Shown here piece after piece: positions 23,546-32,309 of a stretch of 64,000 nt of DNA. This DNA is from G963662655 sp963665015 (GTDB lineage Bacteria; Cloacimonadota; Cloacimonadia; Cloacimonadales; JAIOQZ01), in assembly GCA_963665015.2 (NCBI GenBank), contig CAXXSY010000004.1, positions 1,178,001 to 1,242,000 on the forward strand, written 5' to 3'. The translations under genes and the position numbers were made by a program. A model generated the notes under the pieces. It searched no databases. It saw only the letters and a program-made list of their open reading frames with translations, and was not told where the DNA came from. Position 1 is the first letter of the stretch; each line of letters opens with the position of its first letter.

Positions 23546-24489
23546 GACGATATCTCGGGATCATCCTCATCCTCGTTTCGATGCTCATCGTATCCTGCGA
23601 TGATGCCACGGGAACGAGCACGGGCGATTCCGGTTACTTTTATCGGATCGGGCAGATAACCGTCGAAGGAACCACCTATCGAGCAGAAGTCGATCAGGAC
23701 AAACTCTTCACGATGAACGACGAATACGGTCTGATGGTATTTGATTCTATGGAACCGCACGAGCTTGATCTGCTGGGATATTACACGAATGTCGCCTCCG
23801 ATTTCGCGATTTCTGAAGACTACGCCTACATCGCCGGCGATGGAATCGAAGTCGTCGATCTGACCCGGTTTGACAATATCGAGCATATCTATAGTTTTTC
23901 CGGGACCAACGCGATGGACGTAATCGTACGCAATGATTACGCTTATGTAGCCGACGCAGATTTCGGTTTGCGGATACTGGATATCAGCGATCCATTTTAC
24001 GTCTTCGAGGTTTCGAGCTATTTCTGGGGCTTCGAGACGACCCAGATCGAGATGAAGTGGCCTTACATTCTGGGTATTTACGATTCGGGGATGTGGATCA
24101 TGCGCGTTGGCGATTCGCAAGAGATCGATCTTGTAGCCGACTTCGGAATATTCGATTCGAACGCGCTGGACGTTTACGGTAATTACGTCTTTATCGCGGG
24201 TGATACGCGCGTAACGGTGCTCGATATCAACGACGTTGCACATCCGCAAGAGGTGGGAATCTACAGTTTCTTCTCACCCGCGTACGATGTGGTCGCCACT
24301 TCGTCAAAGCTCTTTGTCGCCACCGGCTGGAACGGCGTAACCGCGCTGGACATCTCCGAGCCGTCGGAACCCGCGTTCATCGATACGTACTTGACGACCG
24401 GTTTCGCGTGGGCTCTCGATATCGATTTTGACATCATCTATGTAGCGTGTAGCGACGGAATTTCAATATTGCGATTTTGGTATTACTAA
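23542..24489 (+). CDS. Lipoprotein with LVIVD-type beta-propeller repeats
   Basis: 315 residues. MRRYLGIILILVSMLIVSC gives a lipobox. About six repeats of the form YAYIAGDGIEVVDLTRFDN, YAYVADADFGLRILDISDP and KLFVATGWNGVTALDISEP match the LVIVD repeat, predicted to fold as a propeller on the cell surface or in the periplasm. The binding partner is unknown. Confidence 0.82.
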   Translation: MRRYLGIILILVSMLIVSCDDATGTSTGDSGYFYRIGQITVEGTTYRAEVDQDKLFTMNDEYGLMVFDSMEPHELDLLGYYTNVASDFAISEDYAYIAGDGIEVVDLTRFDNIEHIYSFSGTNAMDVIVRNDYAYVADADFGLRILDISDPFYVFEVSSYFWGFETTQIEMKWPYILGIYDSGMWIMRVGDSQEIDLVADFGIFDSNALDVYGNYVFIAGDTRVTVLDINDVAHPQEVGIYSFFSPAYDVVATSSKLFVATGWNGVTALDISEPSEPAFIDTYLTTGFAWALDIDFDIIYVACSDGISILRFWYY

Positions 24490-24557
24490 GCAATAATATA
24501 TAGTATCGAAAACGGGTTGTCAATTTCACGGGGTGCTAGTCGGGAAACGGAGAGCCA

Positions 24558-25619
24558 ATGGTCGATTTGTCTAACTGCAAGGTCTTGATCGTCGAAGATA
24601 GTGAAGCGATTGTCGAGTTGATGCGGGAAATCTTCGAAGCACGCACCGATTACCGGATTCTGGTCGCGAACGACGGGCAGGAAGCGCTGAACCGCATCGG
24701 CGAGGAAGAGATCGATTTGATCCTTCTGGATATCATGATGCCGGTTATGGACGGGTTCGAGGTTGCCCGGCGTGTGAAATCCAATCCCATGTACAAGCAC
24801 ATCCCCATCATCTTCATGACCGGTATCGCGGACGAGAATTTCATGGTGAAAGCCTTCTCTCTGGGCGGCATCGACTACGTGACCAAGCCGATGAACACGC
24901 GCGTTATGCTGGAGCGTGTCCGGGCGCAGTTGACCCTCAAGCGTACCCAGGATGAACTGAAGTACAAGAATCTGCTGCTCAAAGACCGCGAGATGCACCT
25001 CTCCGCGCTGGTCGAGGAAAAGACCCGCAAGAATCAGCAGATCACCATGGCGATGGTCTCCGCGCTGGAGAACGCCAACCACTACAACGACATGGACACC
25101 GGAAACCACATCCGGCGCGTGAGCCGCTATTCCTCGCTCCTGGCGAGTGAATACGGCTGCGACCACGATTTCGTCAGTCGCATCGAGCACTACGCGTCCC
25201 TTCACGACGTCGGCAAGGTCGGCATCCCCGATCATATCCTCAAGAAGCCCGGCCCGCTCACGAGAGAGGAGTTCCGGATCATCGAGCAGCACGTGGTCTA
25301 TGGATTTGAGATGCTCAATACGCCGGCGGTCGATGATATGGCGAAGAACATCGTCCTCTACCACCACGAGCGCTGGGATGGCTCGGGCTATATCAAGAAG
25401 CTCAAGGGCGAGGAGATTCCGCTCGAAGCGAGAATCGTGTCGCTGGCAGACGTCTATGACGCGCTCTCGTTCAAGCGGGTCTATAAGGGTGCGTTCAACG
25501 AGCCGGAGATTGACGACTACTTCCGCCTCAGCTCGGGCTGCCACTTCGATCCGATGCTGGTGGAGCTCTTCTTCGACGTGAAATCCGAGCTGATCACGAT
25601 CAAGGAAAATCTGGTTTGA
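24558..25619 (+). CDS. Response regulator with HD-GYP phosphodiesterase domain
   Basis: 353 residues. N-terminal receiver domain (VLIVEDSEAIVE; phosphoacceptor Asp in DLILLDIMMPVMDG; Lys in YVTKPMN), a helical linker, then an HD-GYP domain with HDVGKVGIPDHILKKPGPL and HHERWDGSGY. The usual GYP reads GYI here. Such RpfG-like proteins normally degrade cyclic di-GMP; the changed Pro makes activity less certain. A GGDEF cyclase lies elsewhere in the window (50993). The stop overlaps the next gene's TTG start. Confidence 0.9.
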   Translation: MVDLSNCKVLIVEDSEAIVELMREIFEARTDYRILVANDGQEALNRIGEEEIDLILLDIMMPVMDGFEVARRVKSNPMYKHIPIIFMTGIADENFMVKAFSLGGIDYVTKPMNTRVMLERVRAQLTLKRTQDELKYKNLLLKDREMHLSALVEEKTRKNQQITMAMVSALENANHYNDMDTGNHIRRVSRYSSLLASEYGCDHDFVSRIEHYASLHDVGKVGIPDHILKKPGPLTREEFRIIEQHVVYGFEMLNTPAVDDMAKNIVLYHHERWDGSGYIKKLKGEEIPLEARIVSLADVYDALSFKRVYKGAFNEPEIDDYFRLSSGCHFDPMLVELFFDVKSELITIKENLV

Positions 25620-26359
25620 GATTTGCACCAAAGGATTTGAAGCCGATTCTCAAGAAGGCCGGTCAGGCGATCGCGGATTACCGGCTGATCATGGAAGAAG
25701 ATCGCATTCTGGTGGGCATTTCCGGCGGTAAGGATTCCTGGGCTCTGCTTTGCGCGCTGGTCGCACTCCAGAAGAAAGCGCCTGTCCGGTTCGAATTGCG
25801 CGCCGCGAAGGTCGATTATCCGCATACGGAAGAGGACAATAAGAGAATCGCCGATGCCTGCCGAACCATCCTCCCAGATTTCGATCTGATCGAGACCGAT
25901 ATCGGAGAGATTATCAAGCAGAATATCAACGACAAGTCGCATTGCGCCTTTTGCGCCCGCATGAGAAGAGGATTTCTGACCACCTACGCCGTGAAGAACG
26001 ATTTTAATAAAATCGCGCTGGGCCACCACCGCGAGGATTTTAACGAGACGCTGCTGATGAACCTCTTTTTCTCCGGAACCATGGCGAGTATGCCGGTCAA
26101 ATACATGGTCGAGCGTCAACTCGTCGAGGTGATCCGTCCGTTGGCTCTTACCGCCGAAGAAGATATCAAACAATTCATCATAAACTCCGGATTGCCCATA
26201 ATCCACAACCGTTGCAGGTTTGCCGACGAGAATCAGCGTGCCCAGATGAAGTCGCTGATCGAAATGCTGTCGGAGACTTATCCCGAGATCAAGAACAGCC
26301 TCCTTGCGGCACAGACGAACGTGCTGCCATCGCACCTTCCGATCATCCCCGGACGATAG
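25616..26359 (+). CDS. ttcA: TtcA-family tRNA 2-thiocytidine synthase
   Basis: 247 residues. The PP-loop SGGKDSWALL (about 36-45) adenylates C32 of tRNA. The CAFCARMRRG motif, together with a later Cys in NRCRFADENQ, would bind the Fe-S cluster of TtcA. ALGHHREDFNETLLMN is also characteristic. The start is a TTG overlapping the upstream TGA. It needs a sulfur donor, in keeping with the sulfur genes nearby. Confidence 0.9.
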   Translation: MRFAPKDLKPILKKAGQAIADYRLIMEEDRILVGISGGKDSWALLCALVALQKKAPVRFELRAAKVDYPHTEEDNKRIADACRTILPDFDLIETDIGEIIKQNINDKSHCAFCARMRRGFLTTYAVKNDFNKIALGHHREDFNETLLMNLFFSGTMASMPVKYMVERQLVEVIRPLALTAEEDIKQFIINSGLPIIHNRCRFADENQRAQMKSLIEMLSETYPEIKNSLLAAQTNVLPSHLPIIPGR

Positions 26360-27153
26360 TCAACTTCCGAATGTGCCGCAGGCTCTTCTGAATGTTGATT
26401 TCATTTCTGCGCTTTCTGCATAACATTCGGAAGAACCGCAAGCGGTACATTCGGAAGTTATGCGGGGAGGTCACGCCCCAGGATGAACGCGGACGTCCTC
26501 GTCCGCATCTCTCTCTGGAACGCGGACGTCCTCGTCCGCATCGCTATTGTCGAGCGCTAAAAGAGATGTGGGAAGCCGAGCTGGAGCTCGGCGGACCAGG
26601 GAGAGGAAGCGCGCTCACGGGGATTCGATTTGTCAAACTTCGTTTGAAAATCACGGGAGGTCACACCCCAGGAGGAAAGCGGACGTCCTCGTCCGCATCA
26701 CTATTGTCGAGCGCTAAAAGAGATGCGGGAAGCCGAGCTGGAGCTCGGCGGACCAGGGAGAGGAAGCGCGCTCACGGGGATTCGATTTGTCAAACTTCGT
26801 TTGAAAATCACAGGAGGTCACGCCCTGCAGGAACGTGGACGTCCTCGTCCGCATCTCTCTCTGGAACGCGGACGTCCTCGTCCGCATCGCTATTGTCGAG
26901 CGCTAAAAGAGATGTGGGAAGCCGAGCTGGAGCTCGGCGGACCAGGGAGAGGAAGCGCGCTCACGGGGATTCGATTTGTCAAACTTCGTTTGAAAATCAC
27001 GGGAGGTCACGCCCTACAGGAGCGCGGACGTCCTCGTCCGCATCGCTGATTCTCCGTCGTAGGCGCCGATCTCCGAGCGGCGTTAAAAAATCAATGGACA
27101 ATCGAGAATCCTGACGTACTATATACCTACAGAAATCGAAACAGGAGGTTACA
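26360..27153. repeat. Gene-free 0.8-kb repeat cluster
   Basis: It begins with a hairpin element at 26362-26459, whose ends AACTTCCGAATGT and ACATTCGGAAGTT are complementary. Then come GCGGACG/CGTCCGC hairpins at about 26490, 26521, 26679, 26837, 26868 and 27025. A composite unit of about 127 bp (CTATTGTCGAGCGC to GGAGGTCAC) occurs three times at 26543, 26701 and 26890. Each unit carries a GCCGAGCTGGAGCTCGGC hairpin and a TCAAAC/GTTTGA hairpin. The open frames across it are repeats read as protein. The nitroreductase ribosome site (AACAGGAGGTTACA) closes it. Confidence 0.85.
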
Positions 27154-27696
27154 ATGTCTGTACTCGAAGCGCTCCACAAACGGAAATCGTACCGTAAACT
27201 CATACACGCCGAGATCGGCGACGATATCATAGAATCACTCGCGGAGGCGGCACAGCTCGCGCCGTCGTGCTTCAACAACCAACCCTGGCGATACGTCTTC
27301 GTGAAGGACGAAGCAGTGCTGGAGGAAATGAAATCCGTTTATTCGGACGGCAACGAGTGGTGCCATGACGCGTCGATGGTGGTGGCGGTGTTCAGCAAGA
27401 AGGAAGACGACTGCGTGATCCACGATCGGGAATACTATCTCTTCGATACGGGATTGAGTACCGGATTCCTGATGCTGCGGGCGACCGAACTCGGGCTTGT
27501 TGCGCATGCCATCGCGGGGTACAGCCCGAGGAAAGTGCGTAAACTGCTTGGAATCCCGGAGGAATACAATGTCATCGCGCTGATCTGCGTCGGCAGGAAG
27601 GCGAACCTCTCGGGTGATCCCGAAGAAGAGACGCGTGCACCGCGAAAGGATTTTGAGGAATTCGTTTTTATTGACAGGTATGTGCCGAACGACTGA
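27154..27696 (+). CDS. Nitroreductase-family flavoprotein
   Basis: 180 residues. The N-terminal RKSYRKL and APSCFNNQPWRYVFV are the FMN-binding start of the family; the YLFDTGLSTGFLMLRATELGL region and the GIPEEYNVIALICVGRK end fit small nitroreductases. The reaction is NAD(P)H-dependent reduction of an unknown acceptor. It has a strong AGGAGG site and leads an operon with a C-S lyase, MscS channel and TauE exporter. Confidence 0.9.
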   Translation: MSVLEALHKRKSYRKLIHAEIGDDIIESLAEAAQLAPSCFNNQPWRYVFVKDEAVLEEMKSVYSDGNEWCHDASMVVAVFSKKEDDCVIHDREYYLFDTGLSTGFLMLRATELGLVAHAIAGYSPRKVRKLLGIPEEYNVIALICVGRKANLSGDPEEETRAPRKDFEEFVFIDRYVPND

Positions 27697-27728
27697 TATG
27701 ATCGCAAGAACGTATCGGGAGTTTTTTG

Positions 27729-28907
27729 GTGAAATACAATTTCGATGAGATCATTGAACGGCGCGATACCGCGTCGATCAAATGGGATTTTGCGGACAAA
27801 TTTGTCGGTGCAGGCGACGCGCTGCCGATGTGGGTCGCGGACATGGATTTCAAGTGTCCGCAGCCGGTTATCGACGCGCTGATCGAGCGCTCGAAGCATG
27901 GTGTTTTCGGCTATTCCGGTAGCACGGACGCCTTTTACAGCGCGATTATCAACTGGCTGAAGCGGCGTCACGGCTGGCAGGTCGAGAAAGAGTGGATATG
28001 CACCACGCCGGGGGTCGTCCCCGCGCTGGCATTCAGCGTCATGGCATACACGAAGCCCGGCGACCGCGTGCTGATCCAGACGCCGGTCTATCATCCGTTC
28101 TTCGACGTGATCGAGCTGAACGGTCGCGTGCTGGCCGAGAATCGGCTGGTCTGCCGCGACGGCAAATACTTCATGGACTTCGAGGATCTTGAGCGGAAGC
28201 TTCGGGATGGTGTCTCGATGGCGATTCTGTGTCACCCGCACAACCCCGTCGGGCGCGTGTGGGGCGAGGACGAACTGCGCCGTTTCAGCGAGCTCTGCCT
28301 GCAATACGACGTGCCGGTGATCTCCGACGACATCCACTCGGACATCGTTTTCACGCCCAATCGCTACACGCCGCTCGCGACCCTCGGTGACGACCACCTG
28401 CACAACACCGTCACCTGCTACGCGCCCAGCAAGACGTTTAATCTTGCTGGTCTGACCGCGTCCGTTATCGTTATTCCGGATCAGGCGATGCGCGAGAAAT
28501 TCGTGGAAGTGCTCTTTCGTACCGGCGTCTATATTGGCAATCTGTACGGTGCGATCGGACTGGAGAAGGCATACGACGAGGGCGAGGAGTGGCTGGAGCA
28601 GTTACTCGAATACCTGAAGGACAATCTCGGCTTCATGCGGGAATTCCTGGCGGAGCACCTGCCGCAGATCGAATTGATCGAGCCGGAAGGAACCTATCTG
28701 GCTTGGCTGGACTGCCGTGCGCTGGGGCTTTCGGACGACGAGCTGAAAGCGCTGTGGTTTGAGAAGGCGAAAGTCGCGCCGGACCCGGGCACGAAATTCG
28801 GATATATCGGTAGCGGACATATGCGCATCAATTTCGCCTGTCCGAGGAAGGTCCTCGGAACCGCGCTGGACAGGTTCAAGCATGCAATCGAAGGTAACCG
28901 GACATGA
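27729..28907 (+). CDS. PatB/MalY-type cystathionine beta-lyase (C-S lyase)
   Basis: 392 residues, PLP fold type I. The GTG at 27729 lies seven bases after GGGAG; a TTG at 27726 is an alternative. Typical PatB motifs: ALPMWVADMDFKCPQPV, HGVFGYSG, LCHPHNPVGRVW, ISDDIHSDIVF and the PLP-lysine segment APSKTFNLAGL. It splits cystathionine or cysteine conjugates to pyruvate, ammonia and a thiol. It overlaps the MscS gene by ATGA. The sulfur released could be handled by the TauE-type exporter at the end of the operon (inference). Confidence 0.9.
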   Translation: MKYNFDEIIERRDTASIKWDFADKFVGAGDALPMWVADMDFKCPQPVIDALIERSKHGVFGYSGSTDAFYSAIINWLKRRHGWQVEKEWICTTPGVVPALAFSVMAYTKPGDRVLIQTPVYHPFFDVIELNGRVLAENRLVCRDGKYFMDFEDLERKLRDGVSMAILCHPHNPVGRVWGEDELRRFSELCLQYDVPVISDDIHSDIVFTPNRYTPLATLGDDHLHNTVTCYAPSKTFNLAGLTASVIVIPDQAMREKFVEVLFRTGVYIGNLYGAIGLEKAYDEGEEWLEQLLEYLKDNLGFMREFLAEHLPQIELIEPEGTYLAWLDCRALGLSDDELKALWFEKAKVAPDPGTKFGYIGSGHMRINFACPRKVLGTALDRFKHAIEGNRT

Positions 28908-29869
28908 ACGATATTTTGAAGGAAATGCAGAACATGTTTCTGCGCTTCGACGAGAGCTCCGTGAGTAAACTGATCATCACTTTGTTGATCATTTTCTTAC
29001 TGACGGTGATCCGGCTTATAATCAGCCGATTGCTGCTTTCCCGGATTTCCGATATCAAGCTGCGCTATCGCTGGCGGAAGACAGTATCGTATATCACCGT
29101 CTTTATCGGATTGATCCTGATCGGCAGGCAGTGGTTCGCTGGAATGCAGTCCCTGGCTACATTCTTCGGTTTGCTCTCCGCGGGTGTGGCAATCGCGCTA
29201 AAGGATTTCCTTGTCAACCTCGCCGGCTGGATATTCATCATCAGCCGTCAGCCGTTCAAGGTCGGCGACCGCATACAGATCGGCGATTTCGCCGGCGACG
29301 TGATCGATCAGGCGCCGTTCATGTTCACTATCCTCGAGATCGGAAATTGGGTACATGCCGACCAGAGCACCGGTCGCATGATCAACATCCCCAACGGCAT
29401 GGTGTTCCAGTATCCGCTGTCCAACTACCAGAAGGGCTTTGACTATATCTGGAACGAGATACCCATCATTATCACCTTCGAAAGCAACTGGAAAAGGGCG
29501 AAGAAGATTCTCCTCGATATCGTGATGAACCATTCGAAGGATATCAGCAAGGATGTCGCGCGGCAAATCCACTCCGCCGCAAAGAAATATATGATCTTTT
29601 ACAAGAATCTCACGCCGATCGTCTATACGTCGGTCGAGAACAGCGGGGTGCTCCTGACCATGCGCTACCTGTGCAAGGTCCGAAGTCGCAGAGGTACCAC
29701 GGAAAAGCTATGGGAAAGCGTGCTGGAAGAGTTTTCCAAGTGCCCCGACATCGATCTCGCGTATCCCACCACGCGTTTCTACAACAATGTTTCCGAGGGT
29801 AAGCCGGGAGCCAAGGCATCGCCGAGTGAGCACGTCGAGCTTCCAGCCACGCCCGATACCGATGAATGA
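28904..29869 (+). CDS. MscS-family mechanosensitive channel
   Basis: 321 residues. Two to three N-terminal membrane helices are followed by the pore helix and beta domain block LATFFGLLSAGVAIALKDFL, NLAGWIFIISRQPFKVGDRI and VHADQSTGRMINIPNGMVF, characteristic of MscS. A cytoplasmic C-terminal domain follows. It releases solutes on osmotic downshift. It overlaps both neighbours by ATGA. Confidence 0.92.
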   Translation: MNDILKEMQNMFLRFDESSVSKLIITLLIIFLLTVIRLIISRLLLSRISDIKLRYRWRKTVSYITVFIGLILIGRQWFAGMQSLATFFGLLSAGVAIALKDFLVNLAGWIFIISRQPFKVGDRIQIGDFAGDVIDQAPFMFTILEIGNWVHADQSTGRMINIPNGMVFQYPLSNYQKGFDYIWNEIPIIITFESNWKRAKKILLDIVMNHSKDISKDVARQIHSAAKKYMIFYKNLTPIVYTSVENSGVLLTMRYLCKVRSRRGTTEKLWESVLEEFSKCPDIDLAYPTTRFYNNVSEGKPGAKASPSEHVELPATPDTDE

Positions 29870-30648
29870 TCCCGACTGATCTGCTGCACGTCTATCTGAT
29901 CGTCCTGCCATCCGTGTTTTTCGCCGGGATCGTGGATTCCATTGCGGGCGGAGGCGGCTTGCTGACCGTTCCCGCATACCTCGCCGCCGGACTACCACCG
30001 CACCATGCGCTCGGAACCAACAAGTTCTCCTCCACGTTCGGTACGCTTTTCACGACGTTCCGCTACCTGAAACACGGCCTTATCGACATCCGTATCGCGC
30101 TGTTCAGCGCCGCGTTCGCCCTGATCGGATCGTTTGCCGGATCGCGCACGGTGCTGATCCTCGACCCGGGATTTCTGCGCTACATTCTGCTGGTCATGCT
30201 GCCCGTCGTGACCGTTCTCTACCTGATGAACCGCAAGCTCGGACACGAGAATCAATCTGCGGCGATCACGCGAAAGAGGAGGGTCCTGCTCGCCATGCTG
30301 GCGGGATTTGTCGTGGGTTTCTACGACGGATTCTTCGGACCCGGAACCGGCTCGTTTCTGATCCTTTTTTATACTGCGATGCTCCGATACGATTTCATCA
30401 CCGCCAACGCCAACACCAAGGTGGTCAATCTCTCTTCCAACGTCGCCGCGCTGGTCTCGTTTCTGATCTCGGGAAAGGTTCTGTTCTACATCGGGATACC
30501 GGCCGTCGTCGCGGGGATTATGGGAAACGTGGTAGGCTCCAGCTTCGTACTCAAAAGGGGCGGGAAAGTGATTCGCCCGGTGTTCATTGCGGTGCTGGCA
30601 ATGCTGTTCATCAAGATCGTCTGGGATACGTTCATCGCGAGCAACTGA
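29866..30648 (+). CDS. TauE/SafE-family membrane transporter
   Basis: 260 residues with about seven or eight hydrophobic helices. SIAGGGGLLTVPAYLAAGLPP, ALGTNKFSSTFGT and GFYDGFFGPGTGSFL are the two repeat signatures of TauE/SafE (DUF81) proteins. These are thought to export sulfite, sulfoacetate or related organosulfur compounds. Its position after a C-S lyase supports a sulfur role. No clear terminator was seen in the ~200 bases that follow. Confidence 0.9.
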   Translation: MIPTDLLHVYLIVLPSVFFAGIVDSIAGGGGLLTVPAYLAAGLPPHHALGTNKFSSTFGTLFTTFRYLKHGLIDIRIALFSAAFALIGSFAGSRTVLILDPGFLRYILLVMLPVVTVLYLMNRKLGHENQSAAITRKRRVLLAMLAGFVVGFYDGFFGPGTGSFLILFYTAMLRYDFITANANTKVVNLSSNVAALVSFLISGKVLFYIGIPAVVAGIMGNVVGSSFVLKRGGKVIRPVFIAVLAMLFIKIVWDTFIASN

Positions 30649-30847
30649 TACTTCGTGACCCACAGGTTTACGCCCACGGCAAGATAAACGATATTTAACG
30701 AGAAAATGAAGAACATATCTATGAATTTATAATCTAAAGTTCGCAAACAATTGCGGTAATAGCGCTAAAACTAATACATATGAAAGAAAATTGTTGACAG
30801 GGGTGGTGTTTTGATTAAAGATCGTACAGATACATTCGGGAGGAACC

Positions 30848-31291
30848 ATGAGAAACCGAAGATCTTGTTGGATTTGCCCGTTTGGCGAATGCCTTGTGGT
30901 TGTATCGTTCTTTTTGCCCTGGATGGAGGTCTCTTGTTCCGAGCACATCGGGATAAGCGTCGGCGTCGAAGTGGGCGGTATGTACTGGTGTATATTCGGT
31001 CTGTCGATCATTGTCATGCTTGCGTGTTACTACTTCAGGAAACTCAGGCAATCGGAAAACGCGAAATTCTTAATTCTTGTCGGAACGCTTCTCAGCATGG
31101 CCATTTTCATCTACGAGTTCATCGATATTCATACCAGTTCAACGGTCAGTTTTTTCGGCTACGATCTACTGCGTGATGAGATCGATTTGCGCTATCTGTA
31201 CGGCTATTTTTTGATGTTTGCGGGTCTCTTGATATCCCTTGCGGGTGCTTTCGCGTACGGAAGGAGTCACGGCGCGGTACGCTATTGGTGA
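30848..31291 (+). CDS. Four-helix membrane protein, unknown
   Basis: 147 residues. Hydrophobic segments start near residues 14, 43, 77 and 121. Four Cys lie near the N-terminus (CWICPFGEC and VSC), which could be a metal or redox site. CGGGAGGAACC precedes the ATG, and TTGACA lies at 30794-30799, although the -10 is unclear. No family recognised. It converges with hslO. Confidence 0.65.
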   Translation: MRNRRSCWICPFGECLVVVSFFLPWMEVSCSEHIGISVGVEVGGMYWCIFGLSIIVMLACYYFRKLRQSENAKFLILVGTLLSMAIFIYEFIDIHTSSTVSFFGYDLLRDEIDLRYLYGYFLMFAGLLISLAGAFAYGRSHGAVRYW

Positions 31292-31309
31292 AGATGAACG
31301 GCAGTCGGT

Positions 31310-32173
31310 TTACAGTGTGTCAATAATTTCCTGCGGCGAGAACTTGTATTCCTTGTTGCAGAAATGGCATTGCACGATCACCGGCTCATTCTTTTCGATC
31401 ATTTCGTCGAGTTCCTTCCTGTCCAGCATCCTGATTGCGTTGAGGTACTTTTCGCGGTCGCATCCGCAATGGTATTGCACCGATACGCTGTCCATGAACA
31501 AGGGATCGAGGCCACTGAGGATGTGGTTCGAGATGATCTGCTGCACATCGATCCCCATATCGAGCACATCAGTGAAGTTCGGGAAGCGATTCAGATTTTC
31601 TTCGAGCTGCGCGATGGTCTCCTCTTCGGCGTCCGGCATGAGCTGCACGGTAAAGCCTCCGGCGCGCCGAACCGATCCGTCCGAGTCGAGCAGCACGCCG
31701 ACGCCGACTGCCGTTCGCACCTGCTCGCTCTGTAGGAAGAAGTACGCCAGGTCGTCGCCGATCTCGCCGCTGATCAATTCCACTTCGCCGCTGTAGGAGC
31801 GTTCCATGCCGATATCGCGGATCACGCGCAGCATCCCGTTTCCGATAGCGCCGGCGACGTTGATGCCGCGACGGGTTGGCGATGTCTCTACCTTCGGATG
31901 ATGGACGTAGCCCTTGACGTTGCCGTTTTTTCCCGCGATCGCCAGTGCACCGCCCAGCGGCCCGTCGCCATCCACGCGTAGTGTAACCGAATCCGTCTCA
32001 CCCTTGAGGTCGATTCCGAGCATGACCGTGGCCGAGATCACGCGTCCGAAGAGTACCCTCGCCGTGATCGACAGCCCGTGCATCTCGCAGGCATGCCGCA
32101 CCGTCTCTGTTGTATCGACCGCAAAAAACCGAATCTGCTTCTTCTTGTCTGTTCCGCGAATTGCCTTGTCCAT
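31310..32173 (-). CDS. hslO: Redox-regulated chaperone Hsp33
   Basis: 287 residues. The N-terminal domain (SGLxI-like HGLSITARVLFGRVISATVML; PLGGALAIAGKNGNVKGYV) and the C-terminal zinc redox switch CGCDREKY, later CHFCNKEY, are complete. Under oxidative stress the zinc is lost and the chaperone holds unfolded proteins. The ATG at 32173 is 11 bases from GAGGAG; an in-frame TTG at 32179 is nearer to it and may be the true start. Confidence 0.95.
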   Translation of the reverse strand: MDKAIRGTDKKKQIRFFAVDTTETVRHACEMHGLSITARVLFGRVISATVMLGIDLKGETDSVTLRVDGDGPLGGALAIAGKNGNVKGYVHHPKVETSPTRRGINVAGAIGNGMLRVIRDIGMERSYSGEVELISGEIGDDLAYFFLQSEQVRTAVGVGVLLDSDGSVRRAGGFTVQLMPDAEEETIAQLEENLNRFPNFTDVLDMGIDVQQIISNHILSGLDPLFMDSVSVQYHCGCDREKYLNAIRMLDRKELDEMIEKNEPVIVQCHFCNKEYKFSPQEIIDTL

Positions 32174-32309
32174 AATCAACGATGCTCCTCACCGACAGAA
32201 AAGACGACGCGTCAAATTCTGTAAAGGAAATCTCCTCGAATCCGATCGATAAAATCATTGACAAACACCAATTGGAAATGGGATTCTTATAATAACCGAG
32301 GAGGTGTCT

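Noticed and set aside
26392..27114. A 240-residue open frame with GARRTRERKRAHGDSICQ-type repeats
   Set aside because: It is a translation of palindromic repeat DNA, with no ribosome site and equal openness in other frames.
32258..32293. Canonical promoter TTGACA...TATAAT for the FG-GAP gene
   Set aside because: The boxes are perfect but 24 bases apart, too far for one promoter; only the TATAAT is mentioned in the gene entry.
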